The notes beneath the pieces were generated by a model. It had not been told where the DNA came from. It ran no database searches and saw only the letters and a list, made by a program, of their open reading frames with translations. Shown here piece after piece: positions 5,244 to 5,370 of a stretch of 5,370 nt of DNA. Location of the stretch: assembly GCF_045223415.1 (NCBI RefSeq), contig NZ_JBEQZJ010000086.1, positions 1 to 5,370 on the forward strand, in the 5' to 3' direction. This DNA comes from Hoskinsella mucinilytica. Its GTDB lineage: Bacteria > Bacillota_I > Bacilli_A > Erysipelotrichales > Erysipelotrichaceae. A program made the translations under genes and the position numbers. Each line of letters opens with the position of its first letter. The first letter of the stretch is position 1.

Positions 5244-5370
5244 TTATATTGTTCCGTCTTTTTTCAATATTTCTATTATTCCAGGTTTAAAACTTTCATC
5301 AATATCTAGAAGATCAAAAGCTTCTTCTAGGCTCATTTTTTTCTTTTCTATGAGTGCTTTTACGCCTTTT
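5244..5370 (-). CDS. 3' end of an Rpn/YhgA-like nuclease gene, cut by the window edge
   Basis: The minus strand shows 41 residues plus a TAA (5246-5244), beginning KGVKALIEKKKMSL and ending IIEILKKDGTI. Aligned with the fragment at 4930, 34 of 41 residues agree, without gaps. It is the C-terminal end of an Rpn-family (PD-(D/E)XK nuclease, often annotated as transposase) protein; members are linked to recombination-promoting DNA cleavage. The frame is open to the window edge and is followed by a good terminator, so this may be the tail of a whole gene, unlike its neighbour. The nuclease core is not visible here, so its state cannot be judged. Confidence 0.65.
   Translation of the reverse strand, partial: KGVKALIEKKKMSLEEAFDLLDIDESFKPGIIEILKKDGTI

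Overview
The window looks like chromosomal DNA of a low-GC Firmicute. The sequence is AT-rich, the ribosome binding sites are strong AGGAGG types, and the proteins are typical of that group. The Rpn-type nuclease tails at the right end and the general style suggest a gut Erysipelotrichia-like or related bacterium, but that placement is inference.

Layout: on the left is a minus-strand gene for an XRE-type helix-turn-helix regulator with a four-segment membrane domain (53-709), possibly followed by a downstream minus-strand gene cut by the window edge. A 200-bp divergent intergenic region (710-909) carries a plausible promoter for each side and two inverted repeats that could be operators. To the right is a plus-strand operon: a TetR/AcrR-family regulator with a TTG start (910-1491), an ABC ATPase of the MacB/LolD/BceA type (1547-2242), and an overlapping two-FtsX-domain permease (2236-4476). 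The simplest reading is a TetR-controlled MacB/Bce-like exporter or extracellular-stress ABC system with unknown substrate. The XRE-membrane gene is its divergent neighbour and may or may not be functionally linked.

The remaining ~900 bp (4477-5370) holds no gene that looks intact. It starts with a strong hairpin (4594-4630), followed by minus-strand gene debris. The pieces are a short stretch with an ADP-ribosylglycohydrolase-like GxDTDTIA motif and a broken frame, a ~54-bp degenerate copy of part of the window's own XRE-membrane gene, and two tandem copies of the C-terminal end of an Rpn/YhgA-like PD-(D/E)XK nuclease ('putative transposase'), separated by a perfect 13-bp terminator hairpin. 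The second Rpn copy runs off the right edge and may be the tail of a complete gene.

I see no convincing undescribed system here. The most informative parts are the regulator-controlled ABC operon with a candidate operator and the layered debris at the right end, which was found by comparing the window with itself.
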